Below, in pieces: positions 1-8,436 of a stretch of DNA of 64,000 bases. Source of the stretch: Bacillus nakamurai (GTDB lineage: Bacteria; Bacillota; Bacilli; Bacillales; Bacillaceae). The position numbers and the translations under genes were made by a program. The stretch is from assembly GCF_001584325.1 (NCBI RefSeq), contig NZ_LSAZ01000004.1, positions 80,107 to 144,106 of the forward strand, read 5' to 3'. The notes beneath the pieces were generated by a model. It worked only from the letters and a program-made list of their open reading frames with translations. It ran no database searches and was not told the DNA's origin. Positions within the stretch are counted from its first letter, which is position 1. The number at the start of each line of letters is the position of its first letter.

Positions 1-1
1 T

Positions 2-1033
2 GATTCATTTTACGAACGTCCAATCGCCAAAGTCACCAAAACGAAGCTGGTAGATCAAACTGAAATGCAGGATATGCATAAAAATAAAGATAGGCTTTTC
101 ACACAGCATATAATAGCTCGGATTACAAATGGCGAGAAAAAAGGTCAGCTCATCCATTTGACTAATCAGTATTCATCATCTGGAGCTAATGATCAAGAAT
201 ATCATGTCGGAAATGAATTGTTTGTTTCAATTGATAAGAATACAAAAGAAAATAAAGATTTAACTGGAAGCATAATAGACAAAAAACGTGATAAACAGCT
301 TTTGGCAGTCGTCTGGATTTTTATTTTCACTTTACTTATCGTTGGAAAAAAACAAGGTTTATTTTCTATTATCAGCTTGGGGTTTAATGCCGTTTTGCTA
401 TCATATGCATTAGATTTATACCGGCATAATCCAAGCATAGGTTTAACCTTCATATGTTGTATAAGCATTATTATATTTACTGCCATATCTTTGTTACTTG
501 TTAATGGTTTTAACGAAAAAACATATGCAGCTATAGCTGCGACCCTGTTAGGAACGTTTATTTCACTATTCATTGCTTATGCAGTTATGGTATTAACTTC
601 AGGTAAAGGTCTTCGATTTGAAGAGATGCAATATCTGACTCGTCCTTATCAAACTGTGTTTATGGCGGGAGTATGTATTGGTTCGTTAGGAGCAGTAATG
701 GATGTGGCCATTACAATGTCTTCATCTATCTTTGGGTTATATGAAAAAAATAACGCTATATCAATAAAAGCACTTAAGAGTTCAGGGATGGAAATTGGAA
801 AAGATATTATGGGCGCCATGACAAACATTCTATTTTTCGCCTATATAAGCGGCGCCATCCCAATGATGGTATTGTATTTCAAGAATGATTCGCCAATCGG
901 CTTCACCCTATCTATGAACATTTCATTGGAATTAGCCAGGGCGTTAGCCGGAGGTATCGGAATTGTGTTAACCATTCCGTTGGGTCTGTATACTTCTATT
1001 TTCTTTGTTAAACGAAAGAAGGCAAGATCATGA
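2..1033 (+). CDS. YibE/F family membrane protein, N-terminus cut by window edge
   Basis: The reading frame is open to the first base of the window, so the real start lies upstream; an internal ATG at 65 has no good ribosome binding site. The visible part has a soluble N-terminal stretch of about 90 residues followed by seven or eight hydrophobic segments, which is the YibE/F arrangement. The conserved late part (GSLGAVMDVAITMSSS, then a Gly-rich last helix) matches this family. The function of YibE/F proteins is not established; they are presumed membrane transport or assembly proteins. The gene overlaps the next one by ATGA, so the two are translationally coupled. It is clearly more AT-rich than the flanking yfk/tre genes and I do not recall it from B. 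subtilis 168, so lateral gain is possible. Confidence 0.75.
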   Translation, partial: DSFYERPIAKVTKTKLVDQTEMQDMHKNKDRLFTQHIIARITNGEKKGQLIHLTNQYSSSGANDQEYHVGNELFVSIDKNTKENKDLTGSIIDKKRDKQLLAVVWIFIFTLLIVGKKQGLFSIISLGFNAVLLSYALDLYRHNPSIGLTFICCISIIIFTAISLLLVNGFNEKTYAAIAATLLGTFISLFIAYAVMVLTSGKGLRFEEMQYLTRPYQTVFMAGVCIGSLGAVMDVAITMSSSIFGLYEKNNAISIKALKSSGMEIGKDIMGAMTNILFFAYISGAIPMMVLYFKNDSPIGFTLSMNISLELARALAGGIGIVLTIPLGLYTSIFFVKRKKARS

Positions 1034-1806
1034 ATGTATTAGTATCTCTTGCAGCCATTTTATTTGTATTGATGATTTTAATCGGAGGAAAAAAAGGAGC
1101 GAGGTCTTTTATTGCTTTATTTTTAAACTTTGCTGTGCTTTTCCTCACCATTATTCTAATGACAGACCCGCATATAGATCCGATTATCTTAACATTGATT
1201 TCATCGACTGTAATTAGCTGTGTTACCCTTTTTTATATTAATGAAGTGAACATCAAAACCATTACAGCATTTATTTCTACATTGATCACAATTATTATTT
1301 TACTCTTTTTTATTCTCGCCGTAACAAAAAAGACGATGATTCAAGGATTTGGTGAAGAGGAATTAGGGGATCTTGGCATATTCACTCTTTTTGTCGGGGT
1401 TAATTTTGTTAAAATTACTGCCGCGATGATTATTATGAGCACAATAGGATCAATTACTGATGTGGCGATTTCTATTACATCTCCCATGCGCGAAATATTA
1501 ATTCATAAACCATTCATAAGCAGGAAAGATTTATTCAAGTTTGGATTAAGTATCGGAAGAGATATTTTAGGAACAAATACAAATACATTATTCTTCGCTT
1601 TTTTTGGAAACTATTTAGCACTGCTTTTATGGTTTAAAGACTTATCGTATTCTTTTGGAAAATTAGTGAACTCAAAAGTGTTTAGTGCTGAAATGGTCAC
1701 TATACTTTGTGCCGGAATCGGGATAGGTCTGATCATTCCCATTACATCTTGGATTAGCGCCTATTTTTTAGAAAAAACAACTAAGAACAATAAGACAATT
1801 AAATAG
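1030..1806 (+). CDS. YibE/F family membrane protein, second subunit
   Basis: This 258-residue protein is almost wholly hydrophobic, with about seven predicted membrane helices and a short Lys/Asn-rich tail. It shares the hallmark of its upstream neighbour: STIGSITDVAISITS around residues 138-152 corresponds to the GSLGAVMDVAIT motif there, and both have a following GRDI/GKDI-type stretch near the end. It starts inside the stop codon of the upstream gene (ATGA), typical of a two-subunit membrane complex. Two YibE/F proteins in tandem are common in Firmicutes. The function is unknown. Two hairpins follow directly, so transcription probably ends here. Confidence 0.75.
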   Translation: MNVLVSLAAILFVLMILIGGKKGARSFIALFLNFAVLFLTIILMTDPHIDPIILTLISSTVISCVTLFYINEVNIKTITAFISTLITIIILLFFILAVTKKTMIQGFGEEELGDLGIFTLFVGVNFVKITAAMIIMSTIGSITDVAISITSPMREILIHKPFISRKDLFKFGLSIGRDILGTNTNTLFFAFFGNYLALLLWFKDLSYSFGKLVNSKVFSAEMVTILCAGIGIGLIIPITSWISAYFLEKTTKNNKTIK

Positions 1807-1858
1807 CTGCCGGGATGTTCTCGGCAGCCTTCAGCCGCTCATATCGAGCGGCTTTTTT
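1806..1858 (+). terminator. Tandem hairpins ending the YibE/F operon
   Basis: A first hairpin (GCTGCCG/CGGCAGC) begins at the last base of the stop codon. A second perfect hairpin (AGCCGCTC/GAGCGGCT, 1833-1853) is followed by a T-run, giving an intrinsic terminator on the plus strand. Confidence 0.8.
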
Positions 1859-1861
1859 CTT

Positions 1862-2527
1862 TTACACCCACTTCACCACATCTTCAACGGCAGATCTTGT
1901 TTTCGGACGCGGTTCTCTGACCCGGTAACCGAATGCAGCCATGACGGAGATGTCGAAGCTTCCGTTTTCCAAGAGGCCTTCTTCGTCAAGGATACGGTGA
2001 ATTTCTTTGTAGTTGAAGCCTTCAACGGGGCATGAGTCGATGCCGATTTGCGCAGCGGCAGTCATCATATTGCCGAGTGCGATATACGTTTGTTTTGATG
2101 CCCAGTCAAAAATGGCTCTGTCGGATTCAAGCAGATTGAAATCATTTTTCTGGAATTCTTCAGTTTTGCTTAAATAGCCTTCATACATGTCATCCGGCAT
2201 TTTTTTGACTTGTCTCAAATGGTTTTTGACATAGTCGGAGTCAAAGCGAATATCCTTAGCCGTCCGGGCAAGCAGCAGCACAAAGTGGCTGGCGGTCGGA
2301 AGCTGCTTTTGCGCGCCCCATGTAAATTCACGAAGTTTTTCACGAAGCTCGGGATTCTGGACGACGACAAATTTCCAAGGCTCCAGTCCGAGTGAACTCG
2401 GAGACAATCTTCCCGTTTCTAAAATGAATTCAAAATCGCTTTCTGAAATTTTTTTCTCCGGGTCAAATTCCTTTGTGGCGTGTCTGAATTGATACGCGTC
2501 AAGGATTTGCTGTTTTTTTTCTGACAT
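1862..2527 (-). CDS. yfkO: NAD(P)H nitroreductase family protein YfkO
   Basis: The 221-residue protein has the nitroreductase fold of FMN-dependent NAD(P)H oxidoreductases. Near the N-terminus is FRHATKEFDPEKKISESDF, and residues 40-55 (TGRLSPSSLGLEPWKFVVV) form the FMN-binding SPSS..PW segment. The C-terminal CPVEGFN and AFGYR motifs complete the cofactor site. Length and neighbourhood (directly downstream of treR) agree with YfkO of B. subtilis. Such enzymes reduce nitroaromatics and quinones in the cytoplasm; the physiological substrate is not known. The SD is AAAGGAGAGA upstream of the ATG at 2527. Confidence 0.85.
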   Translation of the reverse strand: MSEKKQQILDAYQFRHATKEFDPEKKISESDFEFILETGRLSPSSLGLEPWKFVVVQNPELREKLREFTWGAQKQLPTASHFVLLLARTAKDIRFDSDYVKNHLRQVKKMPDDMYEGYLSKTEEFQKNDFNLLESDRAIFDWASKQTYIALGNMMTAAAQIGIDSCPVEGFNYKEIHRILDEEGLLENGSFDISVMAAFGYRVREPRPKTRSAVEDVVKWV

Positions 2528-2631
2528 ATGGTATCTCTCCTTTAGCTGATGTTATGTTCTATTGTAGCCATTATTTTTGAAAGTACCAGTACGCACATTT
2601 TTGTTGGATAGTATCCATTTTGATACTTAAT

Positions 2632-2664
2632 AAAAAAACGGGCTGCCGGAGCAGACCGTTTTTA
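2632..2664 (-). terminator. Terminator after treR
   Basis: On the minus strand a GC-rich stem (AACGG-CTGC / GGCAG-CCGTT type) is followed by a T-run. It overlaps the treR stop codon and closes the tre operon. Confidence 0.75.
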
Positions 2665-3378
2665 TTTTTCTCTTCTCGCAAAATCGACAAACCGAAACTT
2701 ATCAAGCCTGTGCCGGCTTTCTGTATATTGAAAGAGGCTAGTGTCTTCCAAAAACACCCGGTTTTTCACAACCGCCATGTGGCTGTATCCGCCAAGGTCC
2801 AAATACTCGCGGTCTTCCTCCGCTGCCGGCTCGACGACAATTTCCTTTTGCGCATAGCTGATGGAAAGGCCGAGCTCTCCTTCAAGGTACTCGTAAATCG
2901 ACTCTTCACAAATGGCCTTCGTCAAGAGCGGCACATGCTTTTTGACAAAGTAATCCTTGTCCAAGATGATATGTTCCCCGTCAATGCGCCTCGATCTGAC
3001 GACTTCCCATACCTCTTCATTCGTCTCCTGCTGAAGCTCTTTCGCGACGGACGCCGGAGGCAAAATCAGCCCGAGACGGTGAACCGTTGTTTTCGTTTCT
3101 TTTCCGAGCGTCTCCGCCAGCTCCTTAAAGCTGATGAGGCCCGAAACGGGAAACTGCATTTTTTCTCTGTTTAAAATGACAGAGCCTTTTCCTTTGATTT
3201 TCTGGATGTAGCCGTTTTGCGCCAGCATATTGAGCGCTTTGCGGACGGTTTCTCTTGATGTGCCGTATTGATTGCACAATTCATTTTCAGACGGAAGAAT
3301 GTCTTCAGCCTTCCGCTGTTCGCTTTCGATTTGCTGCACAATATCTTTATAGATTGTGATATATTTATTCACTTTCAT
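2662..3378 (-). CDS. treR: Trehalose operon repressor TreR (GntR family)
   Basis: This 238-residue GntR-family regulator has an N-terminal winged helix (about residues 1-70; recognition helix in NQYGTSRETVRKALN, wing KIKGKGS) and a C-terminal UTRA ligand domain. It is last in the treP-treA-treR operon, 23 bases after treA. In B. subtilis TreR represses the operon and is released by trehalose-6-phosphate. The twin palindromes upstream of treP are the expected binding sites, so it likely controls its own operon. Length equals B. subtilis TreR (238). Confidence 0.93.
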   Translation of the reverse strand: MKVNKYITIYKDIVQQIESEQRKAEDILPSENELCNQYGTSRETVRKALNMLAQNGYIQKIKGKGSVILNREKMQFPVSGLISFKELAETLGKETKTTVHRLGLILPPASVAKELQQETNEEVWEVVRSRRIDGEHIILDKDYFVKKHVPLLTKAICEESIYEYLEGELGLSISYAQKEIVVEPAAEEDREYLDLGGYSHMAVVKNRVFLEDTSLFQYTESRHRLDKFRFVDFARREK

Positions 3379-3401
3379 TTATGACCACCCAGATTAGTGT
3401 A

Positions 3402-5087
3402 TCACGGTTTGGTGAGATGATAAACGATCGACTCATACGGGCGGAGCGTCAATTGTTTCTGGCTGCCTTCTCTCGGTTCATCATTTGTCAAAAGCACGGT
3501 ATACCGCCACCCATCCAAATCGTCAAACGGAAGCGTAAATTCCGCTTCTTTTCCATAGAAGTTGTTGACCACCAGCAGCTTTTCATTATTTCCGTGTCTG
3601 ACATACGCCAGGATAGCTGGATCGTCTTCAGCCAGCAGTTCAAACGTTCCGTCGGTTACGATGTCATAATCCTTTCTGAGCCTGATGAGCTTTTGATAAT
3701 GGTAGAAAATCGAATCCGGATCTTTCAAAGCCGATTCAGCATTGATTTCCCGGTAATCATCCGCCGCAGGTATCCACGGCGTTCCCGTCGTGAAACCGCC
3801 GTGAGGCTCACTGTTCCATTGAACGGGCGTTCTCGAATTGTCTCTTGATTTTTGTTTTAAAATGGCGATGATGTCTTCCTCCTGCTTTCCCTCTTCCTTC
3901 ATCTGCTTGTAGATGTTCAGTGATTCGACGTCACGGTATGAGCTGATGTCATCGAACTTCGGATTGCCCATGCCGAATTCCTCGCCTTGATAAATGTAAG
4001 GTGTGCCCTGCATCATATGAATGGCCGTCGCGAGCATTTTGGCGGATTTTTTCCGGTACACGCCGTCGTCGCCGTATCTGGAAACGACCCGGGGCTGATC
4101 GTGGTTGCACCAGAATAATGCATTCCAGCCCCCGCCCTTATGCATCTCCGTCTGCCAAAACGTCAAAATCTGTTTCAGCTTCAGAAAGTCAAACGGAGCG
4201 AGCGCCCATTTTTCGCCGTTCGGATAATCCACTTTTAAATGATGAAAGTTAAAGGTCATATCAAGCTCTTCATTTGCCGGATTTGTATACCGGACACAGT
4301 GTTCAGCCGTTGTCGAGGACATTTCGCCGACTGTCATGCTGTCATATTTGGAAAACACCGCTTGATTCATCTCATGCAGATATTCATGTACACGCGGGCC
4401 GTCGGTATAGTAGGGACGACCGTCTCGGCCGTTCTTTGCGTCAGGAAACGATTGATCCTTGGAAATAAGATTGATGACATCAAGCCGGAAGCCATCGATC
4501 CCCTTTTGAAACCAAAAATGCATCATCTCATAAATCTGCTTTCTCATCTCTTCATTTTCCCAGTTCAAATCAGCCTGAGATACGTCAAAAAGATGCAGAT
4601 AATGCTGTCCCGATGCCGGATCGAGCTTCCATGCGGAGCCGCCGAATTTTGATTCCCAATTGTTCGGCGCATCACCGCCATCCTTCGCATCTTTCCAAAT
4701 ATAAAAATCCCGATACGGGCTGTCAGTTGAAGATATGGCTTCTTTAAACCATTGATGCTCAACAGATGTGTGATTCACAACGAGGTCCATTACGACCTTT
4801 ATTCCCCTTTGATGCGCCTCATCCAGCAGGCGTTCAAAGTCCTCCATTGTTCCGTATTCCTTATAGATGCTGTAATAATCGCGGATGTCATAGCCGTTAT
4901 CATGCTGAGGAGAATCGTAAATCGGCGTAAGCCAAATGACATCAATCAGAAGTTTTTTTAAATAATCAAGCTTTTCTATAATGCCGTTCAGGTCGCCGAT
5001 ACCGTTTCCGGTCGTATCATTAAAGCTCTTCGGATAAATTTGGTACACTGCCGCCTTTTTCCACCATGGTGTTTTTACTGTTTTCAT
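3402..5087 (-). CDS. treA: Phospho-alpha-(1,1)-glucosidase TreA
   Basis: A GH13 (alpha-amylase family) enzyme that hydrolyses trehalose-6-phosphate to glucose and glucose-6-phosphate in the cytoplasm. The catalytic residues are recognisable: the nucleophile Asp in DGFRLDVINL, the acid Glu in VGEMSS, and the transition-state Asp in NHDQPRVVSR. The frame opens at 5096, but the SD GGCGG lies directly against that GTG. The ATG at 5087 has proper spacing and gives 561 residues, the length of B. subtilis TreA. It lies between treP and treR, with a hairpin in the 74-base treP-treA gap. Confidence 0.95.
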   Translation of the reverse strand: MKTVKTPWWKKAAVYQIYPKSFNDTTGNGIGDLNGIIEKLDYLKKLLIDVIWLTPIYDSPQHDNGYDIRDYYSIYKEYGTMEDFERLLDEAHQRGIKVVMDLVVNHTSVEHQWFKEAISSTDSPYRDFYIWKDAKDGGDAPNNWESKFGGSAWKLDPASGQHYLHLFDVSQADLNWENEEMRKQIYEMMHFWFQKGIDGFRLDVINLISKDQSFPDAKNGRDGRPYYTDGPRVHEYLHEMNQAVFSKYDSMTVGEMSSTTAEHCVRYTNPANEELDMTFNFHHLKVDYPNGEKWALAPFDFLKLKQILTFWQTEMHKGGGWNALFWCNHDQPRVVSRYGDDGVYRKKSAKMLATAIHMMQGTPYIYQGEEFGMGNPKFDDISSYRDVESLNIYKQMKEEGKQEEDIIAILKQKSRDNSRTPVQWNSEPHGGFTTGTPWIPAADDYREINAESALKDPDSIFYHYQKLIRLRKDYDIVTDGTFELLAEDDPAILAYVRHGNNEKLLVVNNFYGKEAEFTLPFDDLDGWRYTVLLTNDEPREGSQKQLTLRPYESIVYHLTKP

Positions 5088-5126
5088 TATCATCACCGCC
5101 TGTAAAGTTTGAGTTGAAAGGGAAAA

Positions 5127-5152
5127 GGGACAGCCTGAAAAGAAGGCGTCCC
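5127..5152 (-). terminator. Intra-operon hairpin between treP and treA
   Basis: On the minus strand GGGAC-GCCT / AGGC-GTCCC forms a stem with an A/T-rich loop, followed by TTTTCCC. The T-run is short, so it probably acts as a partial terminator or mRNA-stabilising 3' end that lowers treA-treR expression relative to treP. Confidence 0.5.
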
Positions 5153-5161
5153 GAGATTCCT

Positions 5162-6577
5162 CTATTTTTTTTGCTTCAGCCGCGCATACCCGTACGTTCC
5201 CGCAAACGGGAGAATCAGCACGATCAGCATTCCGATCGCAAATGGCCCCCAGTACTGGCTCATAATGGAGAAAATGCCCGGCACCCCGCCGACACCGACT
5301 GAGCTTGCCAGAACCCCTTTTACGGAAATAAACATCCCGGCGATCCCTGAGCTGATCATGGCGATCACAAACGGAAATTTGTAGCGCAGATTTACGCCGA
5401 AAATCGCCGGCTCCGTAATGCCCAAATAAGCGGAAATTCCGGCCGTCAGCGAAAGGCCTCTTTGTTTTTTATCTTTGAGAATCAGCATCATTGCAAGCGC
5501 GGCCGAGCCTTGCGCAATATTAGAGAGGGCAAGCATCGGCCATAAAAACGTACCGCCGAGCTTTGAACCGATTAATTGCAGATCAACCGCAAGAAACGTG
5601 TGATGCATGCCTGTGATCACAAGCGCGGAATAAAAGCCCCCGTACAATAGGCCGCCAAGAGCTGCGAATTTTCCGAAAACCGCAATCAGTCCTGATGTCA
5701 ATGCGTTTCCGATCGCAAATGTAATCGGACCGATCAAGACAAAGGAAAGAAAACCGATCACCAGAAGCGTCACCGGCGCGACGACTAACAGCTGAATGCC
5801 TTCAGGCGTCCGCTTTGTCAAAAAGAGCTCCAGCTTGGCAAGTAAATACGACGCAAGCAATATCGGAAGCACCTGTCCTTGGTAACCGACCTTCTGAACT
5901 TCTAAGCCGAATAGATTCCAAACCGGAATATCGCCGCTTTGCTCGGCGGCCCCGTATCCCCACGCGTTCAGCAAATCAGGATGCACAAGCATAACCCCGA
6001 GCACGATGCCCAAGAGCGGACTTCCTCCGAACCGCTTCACCGCCGACCAGCCGATTAATGCCGGCAGGAAGGTAAAAGCCGTTCCCGCAATCAGGTTAAT
6101 CATGTTGGCGAGATCCGCCCACTGCGGATAAACTTGAACGATGGATTTCGAGCTGAAGAAAATGCCTTCCGCCGTTAATATGTTGTTAAGCCCCATTAAA
6201 AGCCCCGCCGTCACAATGGCTGGCAAAATCGGGATAAAAATATCCGCAAGCGTTTTCACCGCACGCTGCAAAGGGTTCATTTTATGCTCGGAGGCCTTCT
6301 TCACCTCCTCTTTCGACGCTTCGCCGATCCCCGTTTCCTTTACCAATTCTGCATACACTTTATTCACGGTTCCTTGCCCGATCACGACTTGAAACTGCCC
6401 GTTCACAGCAAACGAGCCCTTTACAACGTCTATCTCATCAAGCACTTTTTGATCCACTTTGCTTTCATCTATTAACGCAAACCGCAAACGCGTAACACAA
6501 TGAGTTGCCGCCGCAATATTGCCGATTCCGCCGACGGCATCGACAATCTGCCGTGCAGATCGGTTAAGCTCACTCAT
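5162..6577 (-). CDS. treP: Trehalose-specific PTS permease, EIIBC component
   Basis: Takes up trehalose with phosphorylation to trehalose-6-phosphate. The N-terminal EIIB domain (about residues 1-85) has the phosphorylated Cys in AATHCVTRLRFAL. The EIIC membrane domain (about 110-470, roughly ten helices) has the conserved TGMHHTFLAVD and GITEPAIFGVNLRYKFPF motifs. There is no EIIA domain, so it must borrow EIIA from another system, as known for B. subtilis TreP. Its 471 residues match the family. It is first in the treP-treA-treR operon; promoter, twin operators and cre lie just upstream. Confidence 0.95.
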   Translation of the reverse strand: MSELNRSARQIVDAVGGIGNIAAATHCVTRLRFALIDESKVDQKVLDEIDVVKGSFAVNGQFQVVIGQGTVNKVYAELVKETGIGEASKEEVKKASEHKMNPLQRAVKTLADIFIPILPAIVTAGLLMGLNNILTAEGIFFSSKSIVQVYPQWADLANMINLIAGTAFTFLPALIGWSAVKRFGGSPLLGIVLGVMLVHPDLLNAWGYGAAEQSGDIPVWNLFGLEVQKVGYQGQVLPILLASYLLAKLELFLTKRTPEGIQLLVVAPVTLLVIGFLSFVLIGPITFAIGNALTSGLIAVFGKFAALGGLLYGGFYSALVITGMHHTFLAVDLQLIGSKLGGTFLWPMLALSNIAQGSAALAMMLILKDKKQRGLSLTAGISAYLGITEPAIFGVNLRYKFPFVIAMISSGIAGMFISVKGVLASSVGVGGVPGIFSIMSQYWGPFAIGMLIVLILPFAGTYGYARLKQKK

Positions 6578-6613
6578 GCCAACCCCTCCGTAACCGTTTT
6601 CATTTTGTTTTCT

Positions 6614-6692
6614 AAACTTGTATATACATGTTTATGACTCTATTGTAATGCTGTATATACATGTCGTCAATCTATTTTTATAGCGCTTTCAT
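6614..6692 (-). promoter_or_regulatory. treP promoter with twin TreR-type operators and cre
   Basis: On the minus strand a sigma-A promoter reads TTGACG (6665-6670), 17-base spacer, TACAAT (6642-6647). Palindromes with the core TGTATATACA occur in the spacer (6651-6665) and just downstream of the -10 (6614-6633). A cre-like site TGAAAGCGCTATAA (6679-6692) lies just upstream of the -35. The layout predicts repression by TreR and catabolite control by CcpA. Confidence 0.8.
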
Positions 6693-6853
6693 CACAAATA
6701 TACTGCAAAAGGCCTTAGGCCATTAAAAAAAGCCCCTCTGGCGCCGGGACCTTAATCGCTATTTTATATGGAATGCCTGTCCGCACGATGATTCACAACG
6801 GCAGCGCAAGAAGCATACAGAACTGTACAACTAAGATAAAGAGGTGCGAAGAG

Positions 6854-7112
6854 ATACCATCCACTGTTATCAACCTGTACTATTTGAAGATTAACAGTAT
6901 TTCAGGCAACGGATCTATCACGATCGGGGACGCGGCATACAACAGTCCCACCACAAATAATAAATCACAAGGGCTTAACTCTTCATTCGGCGATACGTCA
7001 CCTATAGAATCAATAGGAGAACTTCTTAAATGATCCGGATGTAAACGACCAGACGGCTATCGGAACCGCAGATACCGCAAATATCACTCCGGTGCCGCCC
7101 ATTATAGATTAA
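6854..7112 (+). pseudogene. GerPF/GerPA-like spore germination protein, AUA start and frameshift
   Basis: The sequence encodes a GerPA/GerPF-type protein: KINSISGNGSITIGDAAYNS near the N-terminus, then a Gly/Ser/Asn-rich middle and the tail DPDVNDQTAIGTAD. These correspond to IGQTVQNS and DPDVSDQDQI in the next gene, its paralogue. Two lesions are visible. First, a good SD (AAAGAGGTG, 6838-6846) is followed seven bases later by ATA CCA TCC instead of ATG; the in-frame ATG at 6773 has no SD. Second, at about 7017-7025 the frame shifts, so translation ends at 7033, while the expected C-terminus continues in another frame to TAA at 7110-7112. GerP proteins of the spore coat help nutrients reach germinant receptors. 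Probably inactive unless both features are tolerated. Confidence 0.65.
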
Positions 7113-7125
7113 AGGAGTTTTTCAT

Positions 7126-7368
7126 ATGCCTTACCAAATTAACGTCGCCAATATAAAGGTAAACGGCGCAACGCAAAACGGAAACGTTGATATCGGCCAG
7201 ACGGTGCAAAACAGCCACACCGCAAACAGTAAGTTTGTCGGCGCGAACTTTTCCTTAGGAGATTTTTCGCCCCCGGCCGGATGTTTAAATTCGGGCCATC
7301 TTGATCCTGATGTCAGCGACCAAGACCAGATTGCGAACCCATCGATGCCGATTGCAAATCAAATTTAG
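7126..7368 (+). CDS. GerPA/GerPF family spore germination protein
   Basis: This 80-residue protein has the GerPA/GerPF signature: an N-terminal beta-rich part (INVANIKVNGATQNGNVDIG), an Asn/Ser-rich middle with SLGDFSPP, and the tail LDPDVSDQDQIANPS. The SD AAAGGAG overlaps the stop region of the damaged paralogue upstream. GerP-type proteins are small mother-cell proteins needed for permeability of the spore coat to germinants. The following Hsp20-like gene begins 14 bases downstream, so the three form a short sporulation-type operon. It is not the canonical gerPABCDEF operon, which lies elsewhere in Bacillus genomes. Confidence 0.75.
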   Translation: MPYQINVANIKVNGATQNGNVDIGQTVQNSHTANSKFVGANFSLGDFSPPAGCLNSGHLDPDVSDQDQIANPSMPIANQI

Positions 7369-7382
7369 GGGAGTCTGCCGTT

Positions 7383-7814
7383 ATGGATCTCGAAAAAATG
7401 AGGAAGTGGCTTGAGATTACGAATGAACATAAGCCAAGCGACTTTTGGACCAATGTCCTGAAACAAAAATCTTCCGAGGATTTTTTCGCCTCACAACAAG
7501 ACACCCTGATTTACGATGTCTATCAGGATGAACAATACAACTTTCTTATTATTGAGATGCCCGGCGTATATGAAGAAGAATTGACAATGAGGCTGATATC
7601 AAAAACACAGCTGAACATTAAAGGAACGGTCACGCCTCTTTTTCCCGCAAAAATGGAGCTGAGGCGAAAAAGGCAATACGGGGAATTTGATGAAACGATT
7701 CAGCTCCCTGAACCGGCTGAGCCGCAGCTCTTGCAGGCGCAATGTGTAAACGGTTTATTGCACATTTCTTATCCGAGGCTCGTGAAGCACATTCCTTGTT
7801 ATAAGAAAATGTGA
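7383..7814 (+). CDS. Hsp20/alpha-crystallin-like protein, possible spore protein
   Basis: The 143-residue protein carries an alpha-crystallin-type core from about residue 38: YDVYQDEQYNFLIIEMPGVYEEELTMRL, a central beta strand region, and the closing strand LLQAQCVNGLLHISYP, which matches the A-x-x-x-N-G-x-L motif of small heat-shock proteins. The C-terminal I-x-I motif is weak. Small Hsp20-like proteins in Bacillus include coat and germination proteins (CotP, GerT), and the GerP-like neighbour suggests a spore role here. It sits 14 bases after the GerPA/PF-like gene. Function is inferred from context only. Confidence 0.7.
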   Translation: MDLEKMRKWLEITNEHKPSDFWTNVLKQKSSEDFFASQQDTLIYDVYQDEQYNFLIIEMPGVYEEELTMRLISKTQLNIKGTVTPLFPAKMELRRKRQYGEFDETIQLPEPAEPQLLQAQCVNGLLHISYPRLVKHIPCYKKM

Positions 7815-7824
7815 AAAAGAGCGG

Positions 7825-8202
7825 TTACGGACGTCCGAACCGCTTGTATACTTTCTCCTTATAATGAGAGGATGCGGGTTTTGAGAACATCTCTTTTTTC
7901 TCAATCAGCTGATCGAGTCTGACTTGTTTTTCCGTCCGTTTCTTCTCGAGATGCTCAAGTTCTGTTTCATTACGGCACTTCGCAATTAAATGGTCTAACG
8001 TCATCAGCTCTTTTTTCAGCGCCCCCTCGTCCTCTGCCATTCCGGCATTTTTTAAAAGGCGGTAGCCCATTCTGAGCGATTCCGGAAGATGTGCGGCATC
8101 GTCTTTCGGCAGGGGCTGTCCCATTCCTTTTATGCTCTGAAATTCTCCGTCTTTTATGGCACGCTTGATTTTATCTTCAGCAACGATATGGGCAATATCC
8201 AT
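7825..8202 (-). CDS. yflB: DUF1992 protein YflB
   Basis: A 125-residue, highly charged, helical protein of the DUF1992 family (also found in DnaJ-like DNAJC28). Conserved features are AEDKIKRAIKDGEF, then the K-G-x-G-x-P-L pattern (KGMGQPLP) and a Lys/Glu-rich coiled region. No catalytic residues are evident and the function is unknown. It converges with the Hsp20-like gene (10-base gap) and is divergent from ltaS. Its position next to ltaS matches YflB of B. subtilis. A TATAAT with an upstream TG (extended -10) at 8235-8240 is a likely promoter. Confidence 0.7.
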   Translation of the reverse strand: MDIAHIVAEDKIKRAIKDGEFQSIKGMGQPLPKDDAAHLPESLRMGYRLLKNAGMAEDEGALKKELMTLDHLIAKCRNETELEHLEKKRTEKQVRLDQLIEKKEMFSKPASSHYKEKVYKRFGRP

Positions 8203-8234
8203 ATCTGTTCACCTCTTTTTTTCGATGATGAGAT

Positions 8235-8244
8235 ATTATAACAT
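8235..8244 (-). promoter_or_regulatory. Possible extended -10 promoter of yflB
   Basis: Minus strand reads TGTTATAAT (8235-8243), a TGnTATAAT extended -10 element about 35 bases before the yflB start. No convincing -35 is seen at 17 bases. Confidence 0.35.
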
Positions 8245-8436
8245 AACCAATTTATCCCTTTTCTTCAATTTCAAAGACAGCATTCTTCAGACAAACCGCT
8301 TATGCGACAGCGTTTTTCGCCACTTTTCCGATGCGCCTTTTCCACCTTTTCTATTTGCTGGTTTCATGGTATATTGATTACGTTCGTTTTTTCTATCGTT
8401 CCGTTTAAACCGTGATCGGAAAAAAGGAGTGTAACA

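Noticed and set aside
2620..3174. 184-codon plus-strand ORF opposite treR
   Set aside because: Complete overlap with a well-supported GntR repressor, no SD, no family resemblance.
6711..6721. GGCCTTAGGCC palindrome near the treP control region
   Set aside because: Too short for a terminator and not followed by a T-run on either strand.
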